Below, piece after piece: positions 49,239-59,829 of a DNA stretch of 64,000 bases. The notes beneath the pieces are model-generated. The model saw only the letters and a list, made by a program, of their open reading frames with translations, ran no database searches and was not told the DNA's origin. Made by a program: the position numbers and the translations under genes. The DNA lies in NCBI GenBank assembly GCA_950295325.1, contig OX485808.1, positions 36,910,527-36,974,526 of the forward strand, read 5' to 3'. This DNA is from Polytrichum commune. Lineage: Eukaryota > Streptophyta > Polytrichopsida > Polytrichales > Polytrichaceae. How positions within the stretch are numbered: position 1 is the first letter of the stretch; each line of letters starts with the position of its first letter.

Positions 49239-50234
49239 ATGGAGTATCACTGGCCTTTTGCCGTCTGCATAAGTTTTGTAGTCTTCTTTACCATAGGAGC
49301 TGCTTTCTTGTTACGGCGGTACGAAGGTGCGAAAGTTTCTGGCCCCCGGGATGACCAGATCGAGGATCCTAGCCTTGTAGGAATTGTGCCGATCGGGTAC
49401 GTGTGTAGGGAAGAGCTATGGAGCTCGTGCGGAGGCGCGCTAAATCCTAGCTGGTTGCTGGCCTTTCGAGTTTTGTGCTTCTTGTATTTGCTACCGCAGC
49501 TTGTGTACAATGTTGTCAACTCGGGCATATACGTGTTCTTTTTCTACACGCAGTGGACGTTCGCGCTCCTGATTTTGTACTTTGCACTCGCCTCTCGGCA
49601 GAGTCTCTTGCATTTTCTTGAAGAGAGGTCGTTTCTTGAAGTGAACCGAATTAGGCCTCCGAAACGATCTTCTGAGGACCGGGAGCTCTTGGATGAAGAT
49701 CGCGAAGCAAGTGAAGAGAAGTTGACGGTGCCGGAATTGCCATTTGCAAGAGGAAGTGAAGAAAAGCGCGAAGCTGCAGGAGTGGAAGGATATTTCACAC
49801 AGTGTGTTTTCCAAGCGCTTTTGCCTGCAGTGCTGTTAACAGACATCGTCTATTGGTGCCTGCTGGTGCCTTTTGTACTTCCTCCAGAGTTTCACCACAG
49901 CTTTATCGACTTAAACATGCACGCAGCAAATATTGTCCTCCTCTTGATCGAATTCTCCCTCAACAGTCTTCGTTTCCCGTGGTTTCGCATCAGCTACCTC
50001 ATCTTCTGGAGTGCCGCATATTCAACCTTCCAATGGACGCTCTATACGACTGGCATCAGCCATCACTGGCCTTATCCTTTCATGAATGTTGACACTCCTT
50101 ATGCTCCAGCTTGGTATCTTTTTATCATCGTCTTCCACGGCATTTGCTATGCAATTTGCCTCCTCCTCGCGCTCGCAAAACAGAGCGTCTGGTCGCGATA
50201 CAACTGCCCTGTTATCGGGAGACTGAGCTTCTAG
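49239..50234 (+). CDS. Multi-pass membrane protein, plant rolling-stone-like family
   Basis: A single uninterrupted frame encodes 331 residues. Hydrophobic spans lie at about 5-25, 73-93, 97-118, 189-213, 228-243, 250-271 and 291-313. A long charged loop (residues 125-182, with PPKRSSEDRELLDEDREASE) separates the first three from the rest, as expected for a seven-span protein. A short segment after the first span carries DDQIEDPSLVGIVP. The length and layout fit a plant family of unnamed membrane proteins (At1g10660/At5g62960-like) related to Drosophila rolling stone; that assignment is from memory of layout, and the function is unknown. Codon use is GC-richer than flanking DNA and the absence of introns is clear. 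The ATG at 49239 is the first in frame. Confidence 0.8.
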   Translation: MEYHWPFAVCISFVVFFTIGAAFLLRRYEGAKVSGPRDDQIEDPSLVGIVPIGYVCREELWSSCGGALNPSWLLAFRVLCFLYLLPQLVYNVVNSGIYVFFFYTQWTFALLILYFALASRQSLLHFLEERSFLEVNRIRPPKRSSEDRELLDEDREASEEKLTVPELPFARGSEEKREAAGVEGYFTQCVFQALLPAVLLTDIVYWCLLVPFVLPPEFHHSFIDLNMHAANIVLLLIEFSLNSLRFPWFRISYLIFWSAAYSTFQWTLYTTGISHHWPYPFMNVDTPYAPAWYLFIIVFHGICYAICLLLALAKQSVWSRYNCPVIGRLSF

Positions 50235-51886
50235 TTTGTACATTTGGTCATGTAGGATTCAGACGCTAGTATTCTAGCTTATACATAATTGTTCATTTTC
50301 AGCAAACCTTCCGATTCAGCCACTAGAAAAAGGCTTCGACGACCATTGACGAATTGTCGCGGTCAGGCCGTCAGAGGAGTTTTTGTTGGGCATCCTTAAT
50401 GTGGAAACTCTGCCTTGCTATTGTCTGGCACTAACGTTTGCACCTTGCAGGCTGCCAGGGCCACTTATCAATCATTGAACGTGAACCTCTACTGAAGGTC
50501 TTAATTCATCCATTATGACTGCTTGTATTTCTCAAATTTCTCCATCTTCCACTTCATCACTCTCCTGAAAATCATTCCTGTAGTAGAGTTATCCTTCAAC
50601 TTAATTGGACTTTTCGTTCGGAATTGGTGCTCTTAAGATAATTTCCTGTTGGTTGTTTTGCAAACAATATCAAAAATTTCTTGCCACTTGTGGTGCATGC
50701 TTGGAGGTAGTGTTTGAATTTGAAGGAAGAGCAACCTATTGCAGTTCATTGAGGGTCGAACTCTTGTTAGTTCCTCTTTATCTCAATGCATCGATAGAGA
50801 ATGTTGTTGTTTGTTCAAACCTCCTCACTACTGCATGCACCAAAACCTTACCAAACACATAAGGCGTTGTATGCAAAACAACCAACTCCTGACCAAAAGT
50901 CATGTGAGTTGAGCAAATGTACTATCTTCATCTCTCACGTAGTAATTCCCATCAAATGGCAGTTTGTGTCTTTAGTGTACTATACCAATGCTGTGAGGGA
51001 ATAATTTTTTTTCATCTTATGAGTAGGTAAGGGTATTGAAAGAGAATTTCTGATTTGATATCCAACAGGTCATGATATTGAAAATATTTGTTAATTGTCC
51101 AAAGGTTATAGAGGTGAGACCATGAAATTTTGCAATGGTATAAGTGCAAACATTGTGTTATTAATATTAGTGGGTTTTAATCTTGGTATCAAAGGATGTG
51201 ATACCAGCTGGGTCGGGTATTAAACCATCCACGTACCCTAATTGATACACGGGTTGAACCTAGACATCTGCAAAACATTGGTGTATTCCTAGTCAGTGTC
51301 TAGTCAATGTTGGACGAGGGTTTATTTGAATGGAGTTGCAGTCCTCTGAAAAAGACAGATTCTGCTCACATCATCTTTGGTACTGGATCTTCACTTACCG
51401 TAAAATAGATACGAACACCTCCACCATACAATGGAAATGTTTCAAGCAGGCAGACTTGCATTATAACTCAAAGAAATGGATTGTGTTTCAACCTCGATAA
51501 TTTGTCAAATCATGTTTGTGATCTTCTGATGTCTTCAATTGGTCTCATTTATTGTATTCAACTGGTTATGTTTTCTTACCTTGAGCAAAGCTTATGTGTT
51601 AGCTTCTTCATCATATCATGATTCTTGAGAGCATGCCTGACATTAAGTTATTTGCACGAGGATAAACCTACTCCATGCATTCCTCAATTGAAACTTCACC
51701 AATTGCGTAGCTACCGGAATTACATGTAATAGTGAGAAATTATTGCTACTTGCAGCTGCAAATTTTGCTACGAACTTCCTATAGTGAATTGTAGACAGCT
51801 TGAATAAATGTACTTGAGCATTATAACTCCAGCTGGTGATGAATAACTCACTGACTTTCATCACCTTCCTTAACAGTAGCTGACAG

Positions 51887-52200
51887 TTAAACAACCAGGA
51901 GAACTGTACGTGGTCTGCGGAAGATGCTGAGACGATTGTCATTGAAAATCTTCGTCCAGCTCGTCCAAGTGATGATATGTGGGATTGCATTTTGGTTGAA
52001 GACCTGCCATTTCATTTGGAGATAAGCCTCATATGCTTCATGCTCATGACAACCAGTTTCTGCACATGATCCAATCGATACAGTCCATGAAATGTCGTCT
52101 GGGTTGGTCAAATTATCAAAAATCTTTCGTTGCCTTTCTGGATGCATTCATGAGGACAAACCCTACATGCACATCTGTTCCAACCTTTATCAATTTGTCA
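51887..52200 (-). pseudogene. PPR-protein fragment
   Basis: The minus strand encodes IFDNLTNPDDISWTVSIGSC, then AETGCHEHEAYEAYLQMKWQ and NQNAIPHI, matching the plant PPR pattern (VFD-M...D-VSWT-MI-GYAQ-G...EAL..F.QM...G..PN..T). Upstream, in another frame, LIKVGTDVHVGFVLMNA resembles the preceding repeat. It is short, frame-broken and isolated, so a degraded piece of a PPR gene that probably arrived by duplication. Confidence 0.62.
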
Positions 52201-52739
52201 ATTTGACCATCAATTTAACCTTATGATCCTAATGCATCCCCACCTTCCTGACGTTTTGTGAAGATCTTTGAACTCACAGTTATTACAGTAATTAAACAAT
52301 CTCCTGAATCTCGGGTGCATCCAATGCATGATCCTGAACTAATTTATAAAGTTAAACCCTGCACTCCTGTTGCATACCCCTACATTTGTGAGGATTCCTG
52401 AAAACCCCAATTGCAGTAGCAATAATTATCCTGAACATTCAGGTCAATATTGCCCCTCATCACAACTTTCCTAGGTACACTCTACTGACTAAGACTAATT
52501 TGAGGTCTATGATGTTAATCATGGGGTCGAATATTCTCAATAACAATATCAAGTTATAAGGAATTCCTAACATTTTCATCCTCACCTTAGGCACTCAGAA
52601 ATTTTCACTACTGCAGATACACTTACAACCCCTATGGCCACACACTACTTATTAGTCAAAGCAACTCGTATGATCAATGTAACTTGTGTATTTGTATTTG
52701 ATTTCATTGAGTTAAGGGCCAATATACGGTATATGGCAA

Positions 52740-53640
52740 GCTCATCTCACGCATTGAGTCACATAAGGTAGGCATGTCTTAGATGGATACAATTCTCTCC
52801 TCACCCACTTATCATAGGATATAGAACAAATAATTAGTGCAAGATGATTAGCAAATCCAAATCGTGCACGTAGCCATTTCCCTCATAATTTATGGAGCCC
52901 ATATGAATATCTTATGTGAAGATTCTCCTACTCATTAAGTGGTCATATAGGTTTCATCTTGATCATGTTAGCTATTGAGCCTAGAATGGTTAGAATATTG
53001 TGAACACGTAATCCAATGTTTTCTTTATGTCTTTTTGGTGCATGTTATTAGACCCACACCTAACCATATACCAATCAAATATAGATTATTGTCGCGTTTG
53101 ATTTAGGCACGTCTACGTACCTTATATCATAAATCTCTATTGTCCACAAATTAATGGAAGAGAGAGAGACAGAAATACCAATTAAAATCCTTTGACTTTC
53201 AATTCTTGAGCTTGAGTAGGGGTTTAGTGAATTGCATGTCACTCTTAAATCACTGGGCATTAAGGATTTAGCAAAACATTTGGGCTTTGTGGGGTGGATG
53301 AATATGCAGCCTTGGCCCCTCCCCCCCCCCCACTATTCCCAGAAAGTTGAATGTGAGAGATTTTTTTTTTCAATATTTATAAAATATGATAATTATCCTA
53401 GGTTCAATAATCAACATAATTACGGGGACTCATATAACCACTTAATGAGCACAAGAATCTCCACGTTGATAATGAGTAAAATATTCATATGAGCTCCAAA
53501 ACTTATGAGGAAAGATGGCTATGCCCTTTGTGTGGATATACCAACCATCTTGTACTAATTGTGTGCTTTATATCCAAGAAGAAGTGGGCTAGTCAAAAAA
53601 AGTAACCATTTAAGACTCATCTACCCTATAATCATATTTG
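52740..53640. mobile_element. Inverted-repeat element with ~200-bp diverged arms
   Basis: 52745-52940 read inverted matches 53425-53640: ACCACTTAATGAG, ATATTCATATG(G/A)GCTCC, ATGAGG(G/A)AA and CATCTTG(C/T)ACTAATT occur in the same order. The arms belong to the dispersed family at 18.24-18.54 and 47.10-47.43 kb. The ~480-bp centre has no gene. A transposon with long terminal inverted repeats is likely. Confidence 0.6.
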
Positions 53641-53814
53641 CGCAAGCTTCAGTGAAGATTGATGAGAGCTTGTGAGAGAAGCGGGAGGCCAGAGAACAAT
53701 GAAGGAAACGGCGCCATTATGTTGTATCATTTATAAGCAATTTTAGGAAACAAGCTTGCGATCGGAGGTGCCGTCACGGGTGCATGATTCGTTGCGCAGA
53801 TTGCAGAGAATGCG

Positions 53815-55579
53815 ATGCCTCCTCGTCGGAAGAGAGGGAGAGAACCTGCACCGCCCACAGGTGCAGAGAATATTAAGGTCGTGAAGCGGAAGCATCATGA
53901 TGATCTCGATGCCGACATTAATTTTGAGGTAATAAGTCAATTCCCCAGCTCAGGATGGAGCTGTGTATTCACCAAATGCCAGTTTCTTTTAATGAGTATC
54001 ATCATGCTCAACCTACTGCAAGTAGTTGTACATTATGGAGATCATTCCCAAGCACTTGGTTGCGGAGGTTAGTTGATCTCTACAATCTAGGTCAAGCATG
54101 TTTCTTTTGAGTTTGCTCAAACTGATGTATCCTCTCATGCAAGCCTTTCTAGCTTCATCTGAAGATTGGAACTCTTTCCACCTCACGAGAAAGAAACTAG
54201 ATTACCTTCATCTCAAAGGACTTTCTCATCAAGTATGAATGCGAAGTGTTCTTGAAACAGTCCTTATCACCATCTTATTGCAAAATCATTCCTGCTTACC
54301 GCAACTCAAATCATAGTCTTGTCATTGAAACTTGCTGGTGGTCGACTATTCCGATCCTTAGTGATAACATGTCATATCATGCCATTTTTGCTCTTGCAAT
54401 GTAGATGAAAATGAGGCATACTTGTTGGAGTGTGCCCTCTACTATTCCATTCCACTAAAGATGAGTGCCGTTATCTCACTGCACTCCGGTACACTCCAGT
54501 ACTCAAGGGAGTTAGCCTTTTTGACCCCATCGTGGTGTACTATTAGTCCCATGAGGCTTTTGGCTTCCCGGACTCTAAAATCAATTCCAATTCATCCATA
54601 GAGATTCAAGAATACCAAGGTCTTGATTGCGGAGGTTATTGATTTCTACAATTTAGGTCAACCATGTTGCACTGCCGCGGGGCATTAACGTCGGCACTGG
54701 TATACCCGTGCCCAGGATGCAGTTTTGTATTCACCAATTGAGAAGTTCCTTTGATGACAATGGTCAGCCTGATGTATTTGTGCATTGATTAAGATTCCAC
54801 GGTCTTGATTGCGGAGGTTAACTGATTCTACAATTTAGGTCAAGCAGGGCATCAACGTCGGCACTACGAAACCCGTGCCCATGGCCAAGCTTGCACTCTG
54901 CTTTGAGCACCTTGAATGCAACAATGCAGAGACAGTGCTTCCCAAGCACCAATTGACAAGTTCTTTTGAATTTGCTTAACATGATGTAGTTGTACATTGA
55001 TTGAGATTCTAAGGTCTTGAATGTGGAGGTTAATTGATATCTGGAAATTAGGGCAAGCATGTTGCACTGCTGCGGGGCATCAACGTCGGCACTGCGAAAC
55101 CCGTGCCCATGGCCAAGCTCACACTCTGCTTTGAGAATCTTGGATACACCAACGTGAAGACGGTGCTTCGAAGTGGCAATGTCGTCTTCGAGGCTGGGAA
55201 GGCGCTTGAACCAGACGCTGAGGGATGTGTGGAAGCGGCGGTGCGGGAGGCGACCTGCGTGCAGTCGAGCGTTCTGCTAATCAGTGCTCGTCGCTTCGTC
55301 GCCATTGCCGACGCGAACCCGCTGCTCGAGGTCGCCACGGACGGATCAAAATCATTCGTCTCGTTTGTACGGGGCGAAATTCCTGACGACCTTGCGCGGC
55401 CGGATCCAAGTGAGCTGTTGCCCGAAGTGCTGCACATCGGTGAGGATGCCATCTATCAGTGGATGCCCTCCGGGTTCCTGAAGACAGGGGTGCCAAAATC
55501 TTTCTGGAAGCAGTTTGACAGCCCCGTGACAACACGGAACTGGAACACGGTGAACAAGATTCTCGCTCTTCTTCAATGA
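53815..55579 (+). CDS. DUF1697 domain protein
   Basis: Exon 1 (53815-53928) encodes MPPRRKRGREPAPP, then a basic VKRKHHDD stretch like a nuclear signal, and ends at GAG|GTAAT. Exon 2 starts at 55052 or 55058 (both in phase) and runs to 55579, giving about 211-213 residues. The DUF1697 core is clear: HVALLRGINVGTAKPVPMAK, LGYTNVKTVLRSGNVVFEAG and, near the end, FWKQFDSPVTTRNWNTVNKI. The family is found in bacteria and plants and has no agreed activity. Exon 2 is GC-rich (unlike the intron), which together with the family spread is compatible with an old transfer but does not show it. The exact acceptor is uncertain, and the exon 1 assignment rests on phase and splice sites only. The intron holds duplicated, decayed exon-2 starts. 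Confidence 0.78.
54040..55060 (+). repeat. Tandem decayed copies of the exon-2 acceptor region of the DUF1697 gene
   Basis: A block reading TTGCGGAGGTTA, TCTACAATTTAGGTCAAGC and, in two copies, GGGCAT(C/T)AACGTCGGCACT occurs at about 54060-54120, 54625-54710 and 54805-54965, and in functional form at 55010-55150. The third copy extends to GTGCCCATGGCCAAGCTTGC and CTCTGCTTTGAG. Each copy decays or stops before the end of the exon. These are tandem duplicates of intron end plus exon start, left inside the intron. Confidence 0.82.
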
Positions 55580-56332
55580 CCTGAATTAGAATGGCTTAGA
55601 ACTCCTACACAAATATTGCAAAGCGCGTGAGGGCAAAATGTCTTCTGAATGTGATAAAGTCACATCTGTAGGTAAGAGAAATCCCTTTTCAGAATTATTG
55701 AGTTATGCAAGAAAGCAGCCCACATTAGCGTAGAAGTAGAGTGCTATCTCATTTTTCTTCAATATCCTCCACATCATGCTGTAAGCTGATAGCCCTAACA
55801 ACCCACAGGATGATCTGGAGGTTCAAACTAACCGATTGAGCCAACCGGAGTCAATAGTGAATCACCACTTGGTAAGATCTCAGGGTGACCGGTGTTAACT
55901 AGAAACAAAAATCAGAACACTACGCAGCACTACAATAGGGCAGCCTTGTACTACAGTATTTGCCATTTGAGTATGTAGAAGTACACCTGGTCTAGCATGC
56001 AACTTCACTGTAATCCACACTTATATTCCTCTCAGCTTCTGAAGGGCATCAAGAAACATGGCCATTATTCAGTATGCAAATGAGTGACTGGATTACATTA
56101 CTTCAATGCTTCACTTGTTTGCATATTAAAACTTTGGCATTTCAGTAAGATATTAAATACTTGCTAACTGTAGTACCTGAAACCAGGCTTGTATTGTAGT
56201 TCCTGTTTAAATCAAATTGGTTATGCTTGCAACTGACAGTTAAAAAATGACACCAGATTTTTCATATTTCTCATATCACCTGTTGGACATATTCTGCCAG
56301 ACTTTCCTCAAGTTTCTCACTGTTAATACTTT

Positions 56333-56830
56333 AGATGGCAATGGCTTCACAGTGAGGTTCAGAATGTGTCTTTTGAACGATATTTTATGTAGGTGGACCT
56401 ATAGCTTCAGCTTCCTAGGAAAGCTGAGTGACTTAATCTTACTTGCAGTTACAGAGCTCGTGTCCTTGCAAAGTGAATGTGAAGCTTGCAGCATATTAAT
56501 AACCAACTTGGTATTGTGCAAACTTCTATTTATTAAAAACAAGTTGTGCTAGAGTATCCAAGACATTAGAATCTGATGATAGTATTGAGTTAAGAATGCT
56601 GCTATCATCCAGGAAAATTACAGAAATCTGGATTGTTTTCTTACAGATACAGGGGATGTCGACGTTTGAAGGAATATGAAGGAATTCAAAGGAATTCCTT
56701 ATATCTTCTGAGGAAGTATATAGGATGGTGATGGCTTCCCAGTGAGGTTCACAATGTGTCTCTTGAGTAATCTCTCATGAAGGTGACCCTATAGCTTCGG
56801 CTTCCTGGGAAATCTGAGTGACACATTCTT
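56333..56830 (+). repeat. Direct repeat pair of ~105 bp
   Basis: 56333-56441 and 56723-56830 share GATGGCTTCNCAGTGAGGTTC-like sequence, ATGTGTCT, CTATAGCTTC and GCTTCCTNGGAAANCTGAGTGAC in order, with about 85% identity by eye. They lie upstream of the SINA-like gene and are not open in a common frame. Confidence 0.7.
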
Positions 56831-57116
56831 CTCTGACGTTTTTTATAAGAGTTGCCATGCAGATGTGGACAAGATCTTGTGTGATAAATTCCTCTAATGT
56901 TAATGAATCTGAAGCTGTAGAAACTCTTGTGTATGTTTACAGGATGCAGTCATGAAGTGCACCTCTCCATTGGTCTGTCTTTTCCAGGAATGTGAGTGAG
57001 CATCAGTCACTTGCTGGAGTGCTGGGTGAAGGATTCTTGTGACTTCTCCACTGGTTCCATACTGTCTAAGTAGTCCTTTGGACCATGTTTCGTCACTGTA
57101 TCGATGAGCATCTACA

Positions 57117-58267
57117 ATGACGAGAAAGAGAATCCGGTCTGGGCAGGAAGAGATGCATTTTACATTTGGTTTTAATTTTGATATTCTTGAATGCGCTGTT
57201 TGCATGATGCATCTCAAGCTCCCTATCCATCAGGTATGCTGTACCATATTATTATGTTGACTCTCAAAGTAGCTCTCTAAAATATTCAGATGTCCTAACC
57301 GAGGCTGAAATAAACATTCTTCTTGGACAATTGACTGTAACCTCAAAGCTATGTTACGGAAGTCTTATATGTGCACTTGCATAATAGGTGTACATGTATT
57401 CTTTGATCAAATATACCTAAAAGAATTTTGGTGCCAAGCATAATTTGCATCAACACTCCTGAATTGACGCTGTACTCTGAGACGGACATGTGCATTTTCT
57501 TCTGGCTATGGACATCATAATTGATAGAATCCCTGTTGAGTAAAGAAAAATGAGGAGATAGTATCTCTAAGCTGAAGTAGTTTTGTTGTTGGTTGGATTA
57601 GTGCATTAACGGCCATGTAGCGTGCCCATTGTGCCGAGGGAAATTGAACAATATCTGCCCCTTCTGCTCGCAAGAACTTGGAAAAATCCGGAACGTAGCA
57701 CTTGAAAGATTGATTGACTCGCTTCAGGTAATGTGCAAATACTCTGTACACGGGTGTGATCATTTAATGAAGTTTGCTGAGAAGCACGACCATGAGAGCT
57801 CCTGCAAGTACTTTCCTGTCAACTGCCTGGTTCCAGGGTGCGATCTCTATGGTCCTGAAATTGGATACCTACACCACTTTGAAAATAGCCATGATATGCA
57901 GCGGATGGATTTCAGCTACGGCCAGTATTACCAAATCGAATTGGAGCTGTGCGGAAACGACCCTAGCACCTCTTATTATGTGTTGCATGGACAAGAAAGG
58001 CTGTTCATCTTACACATGGAAGAGTCAGCCCTCGGCTACTTTTGCTATATTACTCGATTTGGCAGCAACCTTCAGGATCCAGCGGATGATTTCTTCTATG
58101 AGTTAGATATGATTGATACTATCCACTCATCGTGTCCAACCGCACATCATTTGAAGAGCTGTTGCCAGTTTTCAATGGAAAGCGCTACAGTCAATAATTT
58201 TATTGTTCTTGCTACTGGAACCACTCGGGTGCGAGTAAAGTTCTTGATCGATTGGAACCAGAAGTGA
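57117..58267 (+). CDS. SINA-like (SIAH-type) RING E3 ubiquitin ligase
   Basis: Exon 1 (57117-57233) and exon 2 (57602-58267) join in frame (CATCAG|GTATGC ... TTAG|TGCATT) into 260 residues. The RING is DILECAVCMMHLKLPIHQ, then CINGHVACPLCRGKLNNIC and PFC, with Cys/His spacing of the plant SINA-like subgroup. The SIAH zinc-finger part follows (VMCKYSVHGCDHLMKFAEKH, DHESSCKYFPVNCLVPGC, then LHHFENSHD), and the C-terminal substrate-binding half ends GTTRVRVKFLIDWNQK. SINA proteins build homodimers and transfer ubiquitin to target proteins. A TGA in frame 12 bp upstream fixes the ATG at 57117. It is of usual length for SINA-like proteins with no obvious lesion. Confidence 0.92.
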
Positions 58268-59042
58268 CCTAGCATCCTTGCAGGAGGTTGTGGTGAATAC
58301 ACATACTAAATTGAAGTAATGCAGCAAGTAAAATGATTTTTGTGGTTTTTTGCGGTTTTTGTGATTTCGCCATTTTCAAGAAATTCAAAGAGAGCAGATG
58401 GTTCTAGTAGTCTGGCGTCAGGTTACTAGGGAAGAGAGATTTCGGGGGGAGGTGCAAACTTTAAGATATATGTGTATGGTGCTCAGTATCAATAAGTTTG
58501 ATCAATCAGGCAGACAAGATGATCTCATGTTGCATTCATAGTTGTTGGCTTGGTCTCTTATCCTTCGTGTTCTTGGACTGAATCAAACATTGTCTTCGTT
58601 CGGCCTTTCATTCAGTGCAGCATGGCTTTGAGTGTAGCCTATATCACACAGATTGGTGTAAACATGAGTGAATTGAAGAATTTGTAGTTGTCCATCTTCC
58701 TGCCCCCATTGTGCTCCTCCGAGGACACCAGACCAAAATGCAACCCTAATTGATTTCTCCCTAGTTTCCTGTCAGCACATGACTTGGGACTTCAACGAAT
58801 GTGAAGATTGCCATTAGAACTCACATCCTGTGCAGGTCTTTAGTCTGATAACATTCTTAAGTAGCCTATTTAGGTTGCAATCCAAATTGGAGTAATTCCT
58901 AGGTAATCCAGATCATAACCTAAGAGCATTGAATGTATTGGGGATGCACCTCTTCAAATGGATCTTGCCACTTGACTATGGTCGACATTCACGTGTGCAC
59001 TCAAGGACCTTGTTTCTTGAGAACTTATTCTTGAAGCTAGAA

Positions 59043-59262
59043 TACACCCTAACCTCCGTAATATTGCCCTCCTTAATGTCACTCCCTCTCTTATATCCTG
59101 AAACCCTAGGGAATGGGTGTTCTTAGTTTAAATCTCCCTCCTCATCACATTTCCCTCCCATATATCATGGGTTTTGGCATTAAAGTGATCCACCAAAGAA
59201 TTCAAACCACACGTTGTCATTATTATCATTATTGCAATGTTGACTTTGTGTTATTCTATAAT
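59043..59262 (+). mobile_element. pogo-derived MITE, copy C (truncated)
   Basis: The left end TACACCCTAACCTCCGTAAT is intact, but the copy stops at about 59262 after TTGTGTTATTCTAT, some 140 bp short of full length. It lies head to tail-inverted with copy D, 190 bp further on. Confidence 0.75.
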
Positions 59263-59450
59263 AAAGGTTGGTTGCAGGAAAATATTAACAACAACCAAGT
59301 CGTATTTGTCAAGATGGAAAGCCCTTGTTAGACATAAACATCATTGCAGCGCTGTCGGCGAGAATTGTTATACGTTTTGTTCATGCTCTTCATCCTTGTT
59401 TGTTGAGTCCCCTTACTATCAAAACATGTGTAAGGATGTCCTCTAATGTC

Positions 59451-59811
59451 TACACTCTAACCTCCCTAATATCGTGCATGTGGCAATCAAGGTGCACATG
59501 ATATTAAGGAGGTATGTAGTGCTAACATGGATGCATGATAATAGAGAATTAGTGTAATGTGCGACACTATGGAATAACACAAAGTCAACATTATAACAAT
59601 GACAATAATGACAATGATGACAATGTGATGTGTGCAAGTGTATGGTTTGAATTCTTTGGTGGATTATTCTAATGTCAAAACCCATGATATACGGGAGGGA
59701 AATGTGACAACAAGGAGGGAGATTTAAGCTAAGAACATCCATTTCCTAGGGTTTTGGAAATTAGAGAGGGGGTGACATTAAGGAGGGTGATATTGCGGAG
59801 TTTAGGGTGTA
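59451..59811 (-). mobile_element. pogo-derived MITE, copy D
   Basis: A 361-bp copy bounded by TA, with ends TACACTCTAACCTCCCTAAT and, inverted, TACACCCTAAACTCCGCAAT. It is the same orientation as copy A at 9923 and opposite to copies B and C. Confidence 0.82.
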
Positions 59812-59829
59812 TATGTAGCATAATGGAGA

